64,000 bases of DNA from assembly GCA_037131955.1 (NCBI GenBank), contig JBAXQC010000006.1, positions 1 to 64,000 of the forward strand. The letters are read 5' to 3'. Source of the DNA: CAIMMJ01 sp037131955 (GTDB lineage: Bacteria > Bacteroidota > Bacteroidia > UBA4408). Below the pieces are notes generated by a model. That model was not told where the DNA came from and did no database searches. It saw only the letters and a list, made by a program, of their open reading frames with translations. Positions 34,998-45,392 of the stretch are shown one piece after another; the stretch's first letter is position 1, and every line of letters begins with the position of its first letter. Position numbers and translations under genes: made by a program.

Positions 34998-35028
34998 TTT
35001 GAATTTCCCAAAGCTAATGTTACTTTCG
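34998..35028 (+). promoter_or_regulatory. Candidate Bacteroidota promoter for the giant adhesin operon
   Basis: TTTG at 34998-35001, 19 bases, then TACTTTCG at 35021-35028 fit the -33/-7 promoter. The preferred ATG lies 44 bases downstream at 35072. Confidence 0.55.
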
Positions 35029-35071
35029 CCTTTTTAAATAATTTACATAATTGAATATTTATAAAATTACT

Positions 35072-38000
35072 ATGATAAAACTAAGGAAGAAATCGGCAAG
35101 GATTGTAACAATTCTTTCCATTTTTTTATTTGGAGTACTCCCTGCCAAGGCTACAATTTATCCAATAACTCAAATTAACGATGGAAATTTACCGGCAGGT
35201 TTGCCCGGTTCACTCAGAGAAGCAATAAACTTTGCCAATGTTTTTTCTGCAGGCTTAGATACCATCGATATGTCTGCTGTAAGTTCAGTAACTACAATTT
35301 CTGAATTGCCATTTTTGGCTTCAGATGTTTTGATTATTGGTCCAAATGGTTCGTTGTGTACTATCAATGGAACTCTTGTTAATAGTGTATTAACAATTGC
35401 CAATACTGGTAGTGGAACGCCCAATGTTGAAATAAGAAACATTTCTTTCCAAAATGGTTTTGGAGACGGTGGTGGATTAAATATCCAAAACTCAAATGTA
35501 ATTTTAAACAATTGCCTAATAACAAATAATTTTGGCTCTCAAAATATAGGTGGAGGGGTAAGAATAACAAATTCTACAGTTCAAATTTTAAACTCCACTG
35601 TAAGCAATAATTTAAATTTTGGAGGAATTGGTGGAGGTATCGCCACTTCTGGTCAATGTTCCTTAACTGTTCGCAATTCTACCATCTTTGGAAACAGATC
35701 TGCTGTAGGAGGCGGTTTTGATATTATTAATCCATCTGAAATTAATATAATTAATTGTACTGTAACAAACAACATTTCAACCGGTTTGGGTGGAGGCTTT
35801 TACATCAATGCAGGCGCAATTCAAATTAATAATTCAATAATTGTTAACAATAGTGCACAAAGTTCATTAAACTTAGGAAATGATATTCAAATAAATCCTG
35901 ATACTGCTCAAGACAGAATCTTATCTACATTCGGACATAATATTATTGGAGATTTAACCGGGTTTGCATTTGAATCAGGTGCTAATTTAACGGGCAATAT
36001 TATTCCATTATCAAATAATTCTGTTCTAGATTTCCCACCTGTTTTAGGTTCTAATGGAGGAGCAACACCAACAGTTTCATTAAATGCTTGCAGCCAGGCA
36101 ATTGATGCAGGAAACGACCTTGGTGCAAGTTCAACTGATCAAAGAGGAACCCCAAGAGTAAACACTTCAGATATTGGAGCGTATGAGTATCCGGCTTTAA
36201 TTCCTGTGAGTGGCTCTAGTTGTGGCCCCTTATCTGTTCAACTTTCAGTTTCTGGAGGCACTTCTGGAGCAAATGCTTACAATTGGTTTGATGCACAAAC
36301 AGGTGGAAATGTTGTTCAAACAAATTCAGCTGTTTTTAATACTCCAATTCTAAGTACAACAACAACTTTTTATGTTGCAGAGGCTGCTGCTTGTGCAAAT
36401 CCCAAAAGATATCCTGTTGTTGCCACCATCTTTCCTATACCTCCAACACCTACAATAAATGTAAATGGACAACCAACTACAATATGCGACAATGATTCCA
36501 TCACATTAAATGCAGAAGTATCACAAAGCGGTTTGCAGTTTTTGTGGAATCCGGGTGGACAAACTACACCTTCCATAACAGTTTCTACTCAAGCCAGCTA
36601 TACAGTTACAGTTATTTCTTCTGATAATTGTACTGCAATTTCTGCTCCTTTGCAAATAAATGTAGTTTCACCACCTCCAATACCTACAATTTTTACTTCA
36701 TCAGGAAGTACGTCTGCTTGCCAAGGATCTACAGTTACACTAACCTCTAGCAGTACATTCCCAAATGTTTGGAGTACCGGCGAAACAACTCAACAAATTA
36801 CTGTTTCTGCCCCAATAACTTATACAGTTACCACTTCTAGTGCAGCTAATTGTTCCTCTTCAAATTCTTTTACATTAATTAATTTCCCATCTCCTCCAAC
36901 ACCTGTAATAAGTTTAAACAATGGTGTTACTCCCTTCTGCTTTGGACTCGGAAATGATGTGGAATTAATTTCTGATATTGCACCTACTTCAGATTTTTCA
37001 CTCCTTTGGTCAAATGGTCAAACTACTCAAACAGCTACATTTGATACAACCGGAGATTACACAGTAATTTTAACCGACCAAAATAATTGCACCGTTTCCT
37101 CATTACCTTTTAATATTGTTTCAAACATTCCTGTTGTTCCTGTAATAACTGCCAGTGGTGACACTACTTTTTGTGATGGTTTAAATGTTGTTCTTACCTC
37201 AACTCCTGCAAATTCATACAATTGGTCGGTAGGAGGAAATACAAACGAAGTAACAGTTTCTACAACTCAAACTGTTACAGTAACCACCATAGACGCAAAT
37301 GGTTGCGAGGCAACTTCCTCCCCAAGGATTATTACAAATGTTCCCAATACTGTCCCAGTTATTTCACCTGCAGGACCAATCACTATATGCGAAGGTCAAA
37401 GTGTTACACTTACAAGTAATGTTGCTGTAGGAAATTTATGGAGTACAAATGAAACAAGCTCTTCAATAATTGTTACGACCCCTGGTGTATTTACAACTTT
37501 GCTAGATGGATGTTCCTTGCCTTCTGCACCAGTTGAAGTTTTTGTAAATACATCTCCAATTGCTCCGGTTGTAACTGCAGATGGACCGCTTGTTTTTTGT
37601 GAAGGCGGTGTTGTAAATCTTACTGCAGTAGTTGGAACCGGAGACGTATTATGGAGTAATAATATAGCCAACACTAATACCATTTCGGTTATTGAATCTG
37701 GTTCATATTCTGTAACTGAAACAAATGGTTTAAATTGTTCAACAACTTCCAACGTAATTGTTGTTACTGTAAATCCACTTCCAACAGCACCAGTTATTTC
37801 AGCTCAAGGGCCAATTGTATTTTGTGAAGGTGAATCAGTTTCATTGTTATCTAATATAAATGACGTTGTATGGTCAAACGGAATATCTGCAGCAGGCATT
37901 ACTGTTTCTAATTCAGGCTCGTTTAGCGCTGTTGTTACCGACGGTAGCAATTGTTCATCAACTTCCAATATTATCAATGTTACAGAAAATGTGCCAGTTA

Positions 38001-41000
38001 CGCCATTAATTGTTGCAGATGGTCCGCTTAATTTTTGTCAAGGAGCTTCTGTAAATTTAACTGCTGTTCCTTCTGCTGTTTCCTATTCATGGACAAATGG
38101 AGGAAATCAAGAAACAATAAATGTTACACAATCTGCGCAAATTTTATCTGTTACAACAATAGATAACAACGGATGCTCTGCTACATCACTGCCAATTGAA
38201 GTTATTGTAAATCCGGTGCAAACTCCAACAATTTCTCCTTCGGCTAATGTTGCTTTTTGTGATGGAGGTTCAGTAGTACTTACAAGTAATAGTGCTACAG
38301 GTAACTTGTGGAGCACTGGTGAAACCACACAAAGTATTACAGTAAATTCGTCTCAAACAATTACTGTAGAAATACAAGGTTGTTCCACTCCCTCTGCACC
38401 AGTGGTGGTAACCGTAAATCCAATACCCTCTGCACCAGTAATTTCATCGCCCACAAACTTTGTTAATTGTTCTAATTTACCGGTAGTATTAACTTCAACT
38501 GCGGCAACTGGTTATTCCTGGAGCAATGGTTTAGGAAATAACCAAACAGCACAAACCAACCAACCTGGAGATTATACGGTTACAATTTTTGATATTAATT
38601 CATGTTCAGCTACTTCAAGTCCGGTTACAGTTTCTTTTAATCAAATTCCAGCACCACCTCAAATTACAACTAATTTAGGCTCTAATACTATTTGTACAGG
38701 TGGAAGTTTAACATTAACATCAAATTATACTGCGGGAAATGTTTGGAGTAATGGCCAAACAACTCAGTCAATTACCGTTTCTGCCGGTGGAGTATACTCT
38801 GTTACTCATACAGACATAAATGGATGTACTTCTTTTGAAGCATTAATAAATGTTGTCGAAATACCTGCTGTGGTTCCAACAATAACTGCAAATGGCCCAT
38901 TAACTTTTTGTGAGGGTGGTTCAGTAATTTTAACTTCTTCAATTCCTTTCGGAAATGTTTGGAGTACAGGTTCTAATGCACCATCAATAGAAGTGAATCA
39001 AACTACCTCCAACATAACTGTTGCAAATGAAGCGTGCAACATAAGCTCTCTACCCGTTTCAGTTGTTGTTAATGAAAATCCTGCAACACCAGCAATCACT
39101 CCAGCCGGTCCTATTGAAATATGTCAAGGAAGTGCGGCTACCCTTATTTCTAGTTCCCTAACCGGAAACACCTGGAGCAACGGACAAACAGGAAATCAAA
39201 TTAATGTAACAGAATCTGGTAATTATTCTTTAATAGTAACAAACGCTCAAGGTTGTTCAGCGTCATCAAATACAGTAAATGCTCAAGTATTTACATTTCC
39301 AAACCTAGTATTAAATGATATTAACCAATGTGCCAACAGCATTGTTATCTCAGCTGGTAATAATGGTTCTACATACCTATGGAGCAATGGAGCAACTACA
39401 CAAGATATTACTTTAACAAGTTCGGTACAAAATTTAACTGTTGAGATAACCAATGTTTGTGGAACTTTTGTAAGTCAGCCAATTGATGTTACCTTAAGTC
39501 CCGTTCCTGTTGTAAATATAGGCGGACCATTCTCTTCGTGTGTAAATCCTGTTACGCTTGATGCAGGAAATGCTGGCTCAACTTATTTATGGAATGGTGG
39601 TCAAACAACACAAACTATTTCTGCTACTTCAAGCGGTCAATACTCAGTAATTGTAACAAATACCCAAAATTGTTCGGCTATTGGTTTTGCAGATGTTTTA
39701 ATAAACACAACTCCTCCAGAAGTTAATTTAAACAACGTAACGCAATGTGGTGGCAGCGTTACATTAGATGCAACAAATGCAGGGGCTACTTATTTATGGT
39801 CTCCAAACGGAGAAACAACATCTAGTATTTCTGTAAGTCAAACTACTAATTCTATTACTGTAGCAGTAACAAATGCCTGCGGAACCACAACAAGTACTCC
39901 AATTTCTGTAACTATTAATTCTGCTTCAATTGTAAATTTAGGAAATGATATTACTCAGTGTGGTGGAACAGTTCTTTTAGATGCCGGAATAAGTGGGGTT
40001 GCTTATGAATGGTCAGGTCCATCAGGTCCAATAAGTCAAACCACACAAACAATTACTGTTTCTCAAACCGGTTTATACACGGTTACAATAACAGATGGAA
40101 ATTCATGCAACGGTTCGGATCAAATATTTGTTAACCTAGATACTAGTTTACCTGTTGTAAATTTAGGAAACGCTATAACTCAATGCGGCGGTGTTGTTTT
40201 ACTTGATGCACAAAACCCTGGTGCAACTTATTTGTGGAATAATGGTGAAACAACACAAACAATTAACATAAATCAAACAAGCAGTAGTTTTGTAGAAGTA
40301 ACTAATGGTTGCGGAACAACAATTAGTGCTCCAATAATAGTAACAATAAATACTAGCCCAGTTGTAGACTTAGGTCAAGATATTACTCAATGTGGTGGTA
40401 CTGTTGAATTGAATGCTGGAATTTCTGGCGCAACATCATACTCATGGTCCGGACCTTCACCAATTACTCAAACAACACAAACAATAAATGTATCGCAAAC
40501 GGGTACTTATTCAGTTTTGGTTACAGATGTTAATGGCTGTACTGGATCTGATAATATTTTTGTTAACCTCGAAAATAGTGTTCCGGTAGTAGATTTAGGA
40601 AACGATGTTTCGCAGTGTGGCGGCTCCGTTCAATTAGATGCAGGAAATATTGGTTCAACTTATGTTTGGAGCAATGCTGCAACAACTCAAATAATTTCAG
40701 TTTCTGAATCAGGAAGCTATTTTGTTACAGTATCCGGAGCATGTGGAACAACTGTTTCAGAACCAATAAACATTTCAATAAATCCTTCTCCTGTTGTTAC
40801 AATAATCAATAATTCTCCTGTTTGTAATACTACAATAACATTAGATGCAGGAAATCCTGGTTCAACTTTTTTATGGACCCCCGGAAATATTACAACCCAA
40901 GAGTTTGTTGCATCAACAAGTGGATTGTACTCGGTAATAGTAACCAATGCATTTAATTGTTCTACAACACAATCTACACAAGTAATAATAGACAATAATA

Positions 41001-44000
41001 TTCCTGTTGTAAATTTAGGAAATGACATTGCACAATGTGGAGGTGAGGCTACACTTGATGCCGGAAATGCTGGTGCAACATACTTATGGAATTTTAATAA
41101 CGCACAAACACAGACTATTCAAGTAAATCAGTCAGGAACATATACAGTGGATGTTACAAATGCTTGTGGAACAGGAACTGGTTCTATTGATGTTGAAATT
41201 GGAACTGCTCCAATTGCATCAATAAGTCAAAATATAAGTGGCTGTAATTCGGCAATACTTTCAGTAGGAACCCAGCCTGCAGGAACTACATTTAATTGGA
41301 ATAATGGTGCAGGAACAAATCCAACATTTGACGTAACCGTTTCTGGTACTTACTCCGTAGTGGTAACAAACTCAGCAACTTGTTCTGTTTCATTAAGTAC
41401 AACAGTAACAATTTTTAATCAAAACCCAGTAATAGATTTAGGTGTTGATATTGTTTCTTGTGGTTCAGTAACGCTTGATGCATTAAACCTAGGTGCTAGC
41501 TATTTATGGAGTACAGGTGCTACAACACAAACAATAAACGTTACTCAATCTTCACTGTCGCCAATTTCAGTAACGGTAACAAATGCCTGCGGAACAACCA
41601 CAAGCAATGCAATATCAGTTACAATTAGTCCAAACCTACCTGTGAATTTAGGTAATGATGTAACTGTTTGTAATTCTGCAACTCTCGATGCCGGAAATCA
41701 ACCATCTAACTCAACTTTTGTTTGGTCAGATGCAAACGGAGTAATTCCTGGAACTAATCAAACAATAACTGTTACAACAAGTGGAACTTATTCTGTTCTA
41801 GTTACCGCACCAGATGGATGTACTGGAACAGACAATGTGGTAGTGAACATAGAAAACAATTTGCCGATTGTGGATTTGGGTGCAGCTAATCAAACAAACT
41901 GCGGAACTTTAACCCTAAATGCAGGGAACGCCGGAGCTACTTATTTATGGAGCACAGGAGCAACCACCCAAACAATAGATATTACTTCAACAACCAGCAA
42001 CATTACGGTGGCAGTAACAAATGCCTGCGGAACAACCACAAGCAATGCAATATCAGTTACAATTAGTCCAAACCTACCTGTGAATTTAGGTAATGATGTA
42101 ACTGTTTGTAATTCTGCAACTCTCGATGCCGGAAATCAACCATCTAACTCAACTTTTGTTTGGTCAGATGCAAACGGAGTAATTCCTGGAACTAATCAAA
42201 CAATAACTGTTACAACAAGTGGAACTTATTCTGTTCTAGTTACCGCACCAGATGGATGTACTGGAACAGACAATGTGGTAGTGAACATAGAAAACAATTT
42301 GCCGATTGTGGATTTGGGTGCAGCTAATCAAACAAACTGCGGAACTTTAACCCTAAATGCAGGGAACGCCGGAGCTACTTATTTATGGAGCACAGGAGCA
42401 ACCACCCAAACAATAGATATTACTTCAACAACCAGCAACATTACGGTGGCAGTAACAAATGCCTGCGGAACAACAACAAGCAGTGCTGTAAACGTTACAA
42501 TTACTCCTACACCTGTCGTAAATCTTGGAAACGACATTACACAATGTGCGGGGATAGTAACGTTAAATGCAGGAACCGGTGCTAATTCATACAGCTGGAC
42601 AGGACCAGATGGCCCTATAACAGGAGGTTCAACAATTACTGTTAACCAGTCTGGAACATACAGTGTATTAGCTAACTTTGGAAACTCTTGCACCTCAACA
42701 GATACTATTGTTATTAACTATGCAGGTCAAGTTCCTTCATTAAATTTAGGTGGCCCTTATGATGTTTGCAGTGGAACAATAACATTAAATGCTCAAAATC
42801 CGGGTTCAACATATGTTTGGAGCAATAGTTCAACTAGTCAAACCATTGATGTAACATCTAGCGGAACGTATTCTGTAACAGTAACTAATGCATGTGGCTC
42901 CACTTCAAGCTCAGCAATTATAAACATCATAAATGCCACTGCAGCAACAATAGTTGCCAGCGGTCCTACTACTTTCTGCCAAGGTGGTTCAGTTGTCTTA
43001 ACTGCAACTCCTGGGGCTACATATCTTTGGATACCAAATGGCGAAACCACACAATCCATTACAGTAACAACAACAGGAGTTTACACCTGCACCGTTACAT
43101 ATACCAATGGATGTGCTTCTACCACACCTCTTACTCAGGTAAATGTTGAACAACCTGCCTCTGCTCCTGTTATAACTGCAAATGGACCAACAACTTTCTG
43201 TCAAGGAGGTAGTGTGGTTTTAACTTCTAGTAATGCCCTAAATAATGTTTGGTCAAATGGAAGTTTCTCTCAAAGTATTGTTGTGTTTAATTCTGGAACT
43301 TATACCGTTTCAACTGTGGTTGGGTCTTGTTCTGTTGCCTCTGCGAGTATAAATGTTACCTCAAACCCTAGACCAAGTGCTATAATAAATACCGCAAATC
43401 CTACTACTTTCTGTCAAGGTGATACAGCTACCCTATTTGTTTCTTCTCCAACAGGAGTTAATTTCCAATGGTTTAAAGTTGGTTTAGGCGGTAACCCTGA
43501 TATTCTATTAGGTTTAGGTGTATCTCAAGCAGTGTTTGCCTCTGGCGATTATTATGCATTGGTAACGGATAATAATGGTTGCACAAGGGCCTCATTCCCT
43601 CCTACAAATATTGTTGTAAAAGATTCAGTTACTACTCCTACAATTACTCAAGTAGGAACAATTTCTCCTTGTAATAACAAAGGAACAATAACGCTAACTT
43701 CCTCTTCTTCAACAAACAATCAGTGGTCAACAGGTGCAACGTCACAGTCAATAACCGTGGAAAGTTCAGGAACATTTACTGTTACGGTTAGCAATGATTT
43801 CTGCTCCAAAATTTCAAAACCACTTGTAATTGAAGTAACACCAGGAGCTGCACTTGAACTTAAACTTGCTCCCAAAATTTATACTCCGGGTGATAACAAC
43901 ATAAGCGTAAATGGCGGCAGTGATGGAGAAATTGATTTAACTATAACAGGAGGTGTAAATCCATTCAACATTCAGTGGGTTGATTCATCAAACACCAATC

Positions 44001-44374
44001 TAGTAACAACTGAAGACATCACTGGTCTTAAGAAAGGTTGGTACAAAGTAATTGTTACCGATGCAAATGAATGTTCAGCAAAAGATTCTGTTTACTTAAA
44101 AGAACCACTGCCATTTAAATTACCTGAAGGATTTACCCCTAATGGAGATGGCAAGAATGACTTCTTTGTTATTGGAGCAATTGAAAATTATCCTGATAAC
44201 AAGTTTACGGTGTACAACAGATGGGGAAATATTGTGTATGATAAAGTAGGTTACAAAAACGAATGGGATGGAAATGCTAATAATGGTGAAAGTATGGCGG
44301 AGGGAACTTATTTTATTACACTAGATATTCCAGGAAGAGATTTAATTAAAGGATTTGTTGACCTAAGAAGATAA
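35072..44374 (+). CDS. Giant Ig-repeat surface adhesin with T9SS type B sorting domain
   Basis: From ATG 35072 this is a 3100-residue protein. It has a signal peptide (ILSIFLFGVLPAKA), then a right-handed beta-helix region of the choice-of-anchor Q type (PGSLREAINFANVFSAG; repeats such as NCLITNNFG and NCTVTNNIS, about residues 30-375). Roughly thirty Ig-like repeats of about 75-90 residues follow, with motifs such as GNAGATYLWSTGATTQTI, SGTYSVLVT and TNACGTTTS. The C-terminus has a SprB-like unit (GEIDLTITGGVNPFNIQWVD) and the gliding-associated type B sorting domain (LPEGFTPNGDGKNDFFVIG, YNRWGNIVYD). It is probably displayed on the outer surface for adhesion or gliding. The TTG at 35051 is a less likely start. 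Residues about 2169-2460 include an exact tandem duplication. Confidence 0.92.
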   Translation: MIKLRKKSARIVTILSIFLFGVLPAKATIYPITQINDGNLPAGLPGSLREAINFANVFSAGLDTIDMSAVSSVTTISELPFLASDVLIIGPNGSLCTINGTLVNSVLTIANTGSGTPNVEIRNISFQNGFGDGGGLNIQNSNVILNNCLITNNFGSQNIGGGVRITNSTVQILNSTVSNNLNFGGIGGGIATSGQCSLTVRNSTIFGNRSAVGGGFDIINPSEINIINCTVTNNISTGLGGGFYINAGAIQINNSIIVNNSAQSSLNLGNDIQINPDTAQDRILSTFGHNIIGDLTGFAFESGANLTGNIIPLSNNSVLDFPPVLGSNGGATPTVSLNACSQAIDAGNDLGASSTDQRGTPRVNTSDIGAYEYPALIPVSGSSCGPLSVQLSVSGGTSGANAYNWFDAQTGGNVVQTNSAVFNTPILSTTTTFYVAEAAACANPKRYPVVATIFPIPPTPTINVNGQPTTICDNDSITLNAEVSQSGLQFLWNPGGQTTPSITVSTQASYTVTVISSDNCTAISAPLQINVVSPPPIPTIFTSSGSTSACQGSTVTLTSSSTFPNVWSTGETTQQITVSAPITYTVTTSSAANCSSSNSFTLINFPSPPTPVISLNNGVTPFCFGLGNDVELISDIAPTSDFSLLWSNGQTTQTATFDTTGDYTVILTDQNNCTVSSLPFNIVSNIPVVPVITASGDTTFCDGLNVVLTSTPANSYNWSVGGNTNEVTVSTTQTVTVTTIDANGCEATSSPRIITNVPNTVPVISPAGPITICEGQSVTLTSNVAVGNLWSTNETSSSIIVTTPGVFTTLLDGCSLPSAPVEVFVNTSPIAPVVTADGPLVFCEGGVVNLTAVVGTGDVLWSNNIANTNTISVIESGSYSVTETNGLNCSTTSNVIVVTVNPLPTAPVISAQGPIVFCEGESVSLLSNINDVVWSNGISAAGITVSNSGSFSAVVTDGSNCSSTSNIINVTENVPVTPLIVADGPLNFCQGASVNLTAVPSAVSYSWTNGGNQETINVTQSAQILSVTTIDNNGCSATSLPIEVIVNPVQTPTISPSANVAFCDGGSVVLTSNSATGNLWSTGETTQSITVNSSQTITVEIQGCSTPSAPVVVTVNPIPSAPVISSPTNFVNCSNLPVVLTSTAATGYSWSNGLGNNQTAQTNQPGDYTVTIFDINSCSATSSPVTVSFNQIPAPPQITTNLGSNTICTGGSLTLTSNYTAGNVWSNGQTTQSITVSAGGVYSVTHTDINGCTSFEALINVVEIPAVVPTITANGPLTFCEGGSVILTSSIPFGNVWSTGSNAPSIEVNQTTSNITVANEACNISSLPVSVVVNENPATPAITPAGPIEICQGSAATLISSSLTGNTWSNGQTGNQINVTESGNYSLIVTNAQGCSASSNTVNAQVFTFPNLVLNDINQCANSIVISAGNNGSTYLWSNGATTQDITLTSSVQNLTVEITNVCGTFVSQPIDVTLSPVPVVNIGGPFSSCVNPVTLDAGNAGSTYLWNGGQTTQTISATSSGQYSVIVTNTQNCSAIGFADVLINTTPPEVNLNNVTQCGGSVTLDATNAGATYLWSPNGETTSSISVSQTTNSITVAVTNACGTTTSTPISVTINSASIVNLGNDITQCGGTVLLDAGISGVAYEWSGPSGPISQTTQTITVSQTGLYTVTITDGNSCNGSDQIFVNLDTSLPVVNLGNAITQCGGVVLLDAQNPGATYLWNNGETTQTININQTSSSFVEVTNGCGTTISAPIIVTINTSPVVDLGQDITQCGGTVELNAGISGATSYSWSGPSPITQTTQTINVSQTGTYSVLVTDVNGCTGSDNIFVNLENSVPVVDLGNDVSQCGGSVQLDAGNIGSTYVWSNAATTQIISVSESGSYFVTVSGACGTTVSEPINISINPSPVVTIINNSPVCNTTITLDAGNPGSTFLWTPGNITTQEFVASTSGLYSVIVTNAFNCSTTQSTQVIIDNNIPVVNLGNDIAQCGGEATLDAGNAGATYLWNFNNAQTQTIQVNQSGTYTVDVTNACGTGTGSIDVEIGTAPIASISQNISGCNSAILSVGTQPAGTTFNWNNGAGTNPTFDVTVSGTYSVVVTNSATCSVSLSTTVTIFNQNPVIDLGVDIVSCGSVTLDALNLGASYLWSTGATTQTINVTQSSLSPISVTVTNACGTTTSNAISVTISPNLPVNLGNDVTVCNSATLDAGNQPSNSTFVWSDANGVIPGTNQTITVTTSGTYSVLVTAPDGCTGTDNVVVNIENNLPIVDLGAANQTNCGTLTLNAGNAGATYLWSTGATTQTIDITSTTSNITVAVTNACGTTTSNAISVTISPNLPVNLGNDVTVCNSATLDAGNQPSNSTFVWSDANGVIPGTNQTITVTTSGTYSVLVTAPDGCTGTDNVVVNIENNLPIVDLGAANQTNCGTLTLNAGNAGATYLWSTGATTQTIDITSTTSNITVAVTNACGTTTSSAVNVTITPTPVVNLGNDITQCAGIVTLNAGTGANSYSWTGPDGPITGGSTITVNQSGTYSVLANFGNSCTSTDTIVINYAGQVPSLNLGGPYDVCSGTITLNAQNPGSTYVWSNSSTSQTIDVTSSGTYSVTVTNACGSTSSSAIINIINATAATIVASGPTTFCQGGSVVLTATPGATYLWIPNGETTQSITVTTTGVYTCTVTYTNGCASTTPLTQVNVEQPASAPVITANGPTTFCQGGSVVLTSSNALNNVWSNGSFSQSIVVFNSGTYTVSTVVGSCSVASASINVTSNPRPSAIINTANPTTFCQGDTATLFVSSPTGVNFQWFKVGLGGNPDILLGLGVSQAVFASGDYYALVTDNNGCTRASFPPTNIVVKDSVTTPTITQVGTISPCNNKGTITLTSSSSTNNQWSTGATSQSITVESSGTFTVTVSNDFCSKISKPLVIEVTPGAALELKLAPKIYTPGDNNISVNGGSDGEIDLTITGGVNPFNIQWVDSSNTNLVTTEDITGLKKGWYKVIVTDANECSAKDSVYLKEPLPFKLPEGFTPNGDGKNDFFVIGAIENYPDNKFTVYNRWGNIVYDKVGYKNEWDGNANNGESMAEGTYFITLDIPGRDLIKGFVDLRR
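41576..42474 (+). repeat. Exact 438-bp tandem duplication within the adhesin gene
   Basis: Bases 41576-42036 equal bases 42014-42474 at an offset of 438 (146 codons), with no difference seen on base-by-base comparison. The unit covers two Ig-like repeats. The match begins after a G/A difference at 41575/42013 and ends at a C/A difference. Other Ig repeats in the gene are far more diverged, so this copy is recent or homogenised. Confidence 0.95.
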
Positions 44375-44393
44375 TTTTTAAAACTGAGAAGCT

Positions 44394-45329
44394 ATGAAAA
44401 ATACTATAACATATAAAATGAGAAAGTTACTTGCAATTATTGCCTTACTGTTAATAGGCTCTAAGGGTTTTGCACAACAAGATCCAATGCTAAGCCACTA
44501 CATGTTTAATGGTTTGTTTTTGAACCCGGCCTATGCTGGTTCGCACAAATATTTTGGAACAAGTTTTATTCACCGTAATCAGTGGATGGGTTTTGATGGT
44601 GCTCCTAAAACTAATGTGTTTGCCATTGATGGTCCTATTAAAAGCAAAACTATGGGTGTAGGCCTAACTTTTGCAAACGACAACATTGGTAAAAATAGCC
44701 GCAATGATATCTTACTTAACTATGCTTATCATATTGGCATTAATAAAACATCTAAATTATCCTTTGGTATAAGTGCAGGATTGGTAAATGTTTCAAGAAA
44801 AACACCTTTTGCTTGGGACGGAAATGACCAAGCATTAGCTCCAAATAGCTTTTGGGGTCCAAGAGCTGGTTTTGGAATGTACTATTATTCAAAGAAAGGA
44901 TATTTGGGATTCTCTATTCCAACATTAATTGGAAAGGAGCCAAGTAAAGCATTTGACTTTAACGTAGAAAAATCTACTTTCGTTAAAAGACATTACTTAC
45001 TTACTGGTGGATATTTATTTGACCTTGGTTCAACTATCACTTTAAAGCCCTCTTTCTTGTTAAAATATCAGCAAGCAGCGCCACTGCAAGCAGATATTAA
45101 TTTAAATGCTTTGTTCTACGAAACATTTTGGTTGGGCGCTTCTTTTAGAACCGGAGATGCAATTGTAGCTTTAGCAGAATACCAAATTTCTCGACAATTA
45201 AGAATTGGTGCCTCTTATGATTATTCATATACCAAATTGGGAAGACTTACAAATGGTTCATTTGAAGTAATGATTGGTTACGACTTTGGAAAAGACCCAT
45301 TAAAAGCAAAAAATCCAAGATACTTTTAA
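44394..45329 (+). CDS. PorP/SprF family type IX secretion membrane protein
   Basis: This 311-residue outer-membrane barrel has a signal peptide (KLLAIIALLLIGSKGFAQ). The family start follows, QDPMLSHYMFNGLFLNPAYA, then FGTSFIHRNQWMGFDGAPKT, VGLTFANDNIGKNSRNDILL and a C-terminal strand EVMIGYDFGKDP. PorP/SprF proteins are partners needed to deliver and anchor specific type B T9SS cargo. Its position 20 bases after the giant adhesin strongly suggests that it serves that protein. The operon continues with the OmpA-like lipoprotein. Confidence 0.93.
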   Translation: MKNTITYKMRKLLAIIALLLIGSKGFAQQDPMLSHYMFNGLFLNPAYAGSHKYFGTSFIHRNQWMGFDGAPKTNVFAIDGPIKSKTMGVGLTFANDNIGKNSRNDILLNYAYHIGINKTSKLSFGISAGLVNVSRKTPFAWDGNDQALAPNSFWGPRAGFGMYYYSKKGYLGFSIPTLIGKEPSKAFDFNVEKSTFVKRHYLLTGGYLFDLGSTITLKPSFLLKYQQAAPLQADINLNALFYETFWLGASFRTGDAIVALAEYQISRQLRIGASYDYSYTKLGRLTNGSFEVMIGYDFGKDPLKAKNPRYF

Positions 45330-45392
45330 CATTAATAACACCTATAAATTATGTTACAATCCTATAAGGGTTTTAAATATCAGTCAAAAAAG

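Noticed and set aside
37396..37752. Several 60-120 codon minus-strand frames inside the adhesin gene
   Set aside because: They arise from the low-complexity Thr/Ser/Val repeats of the adhesin, show no start context or domain, and overlap it entirely.
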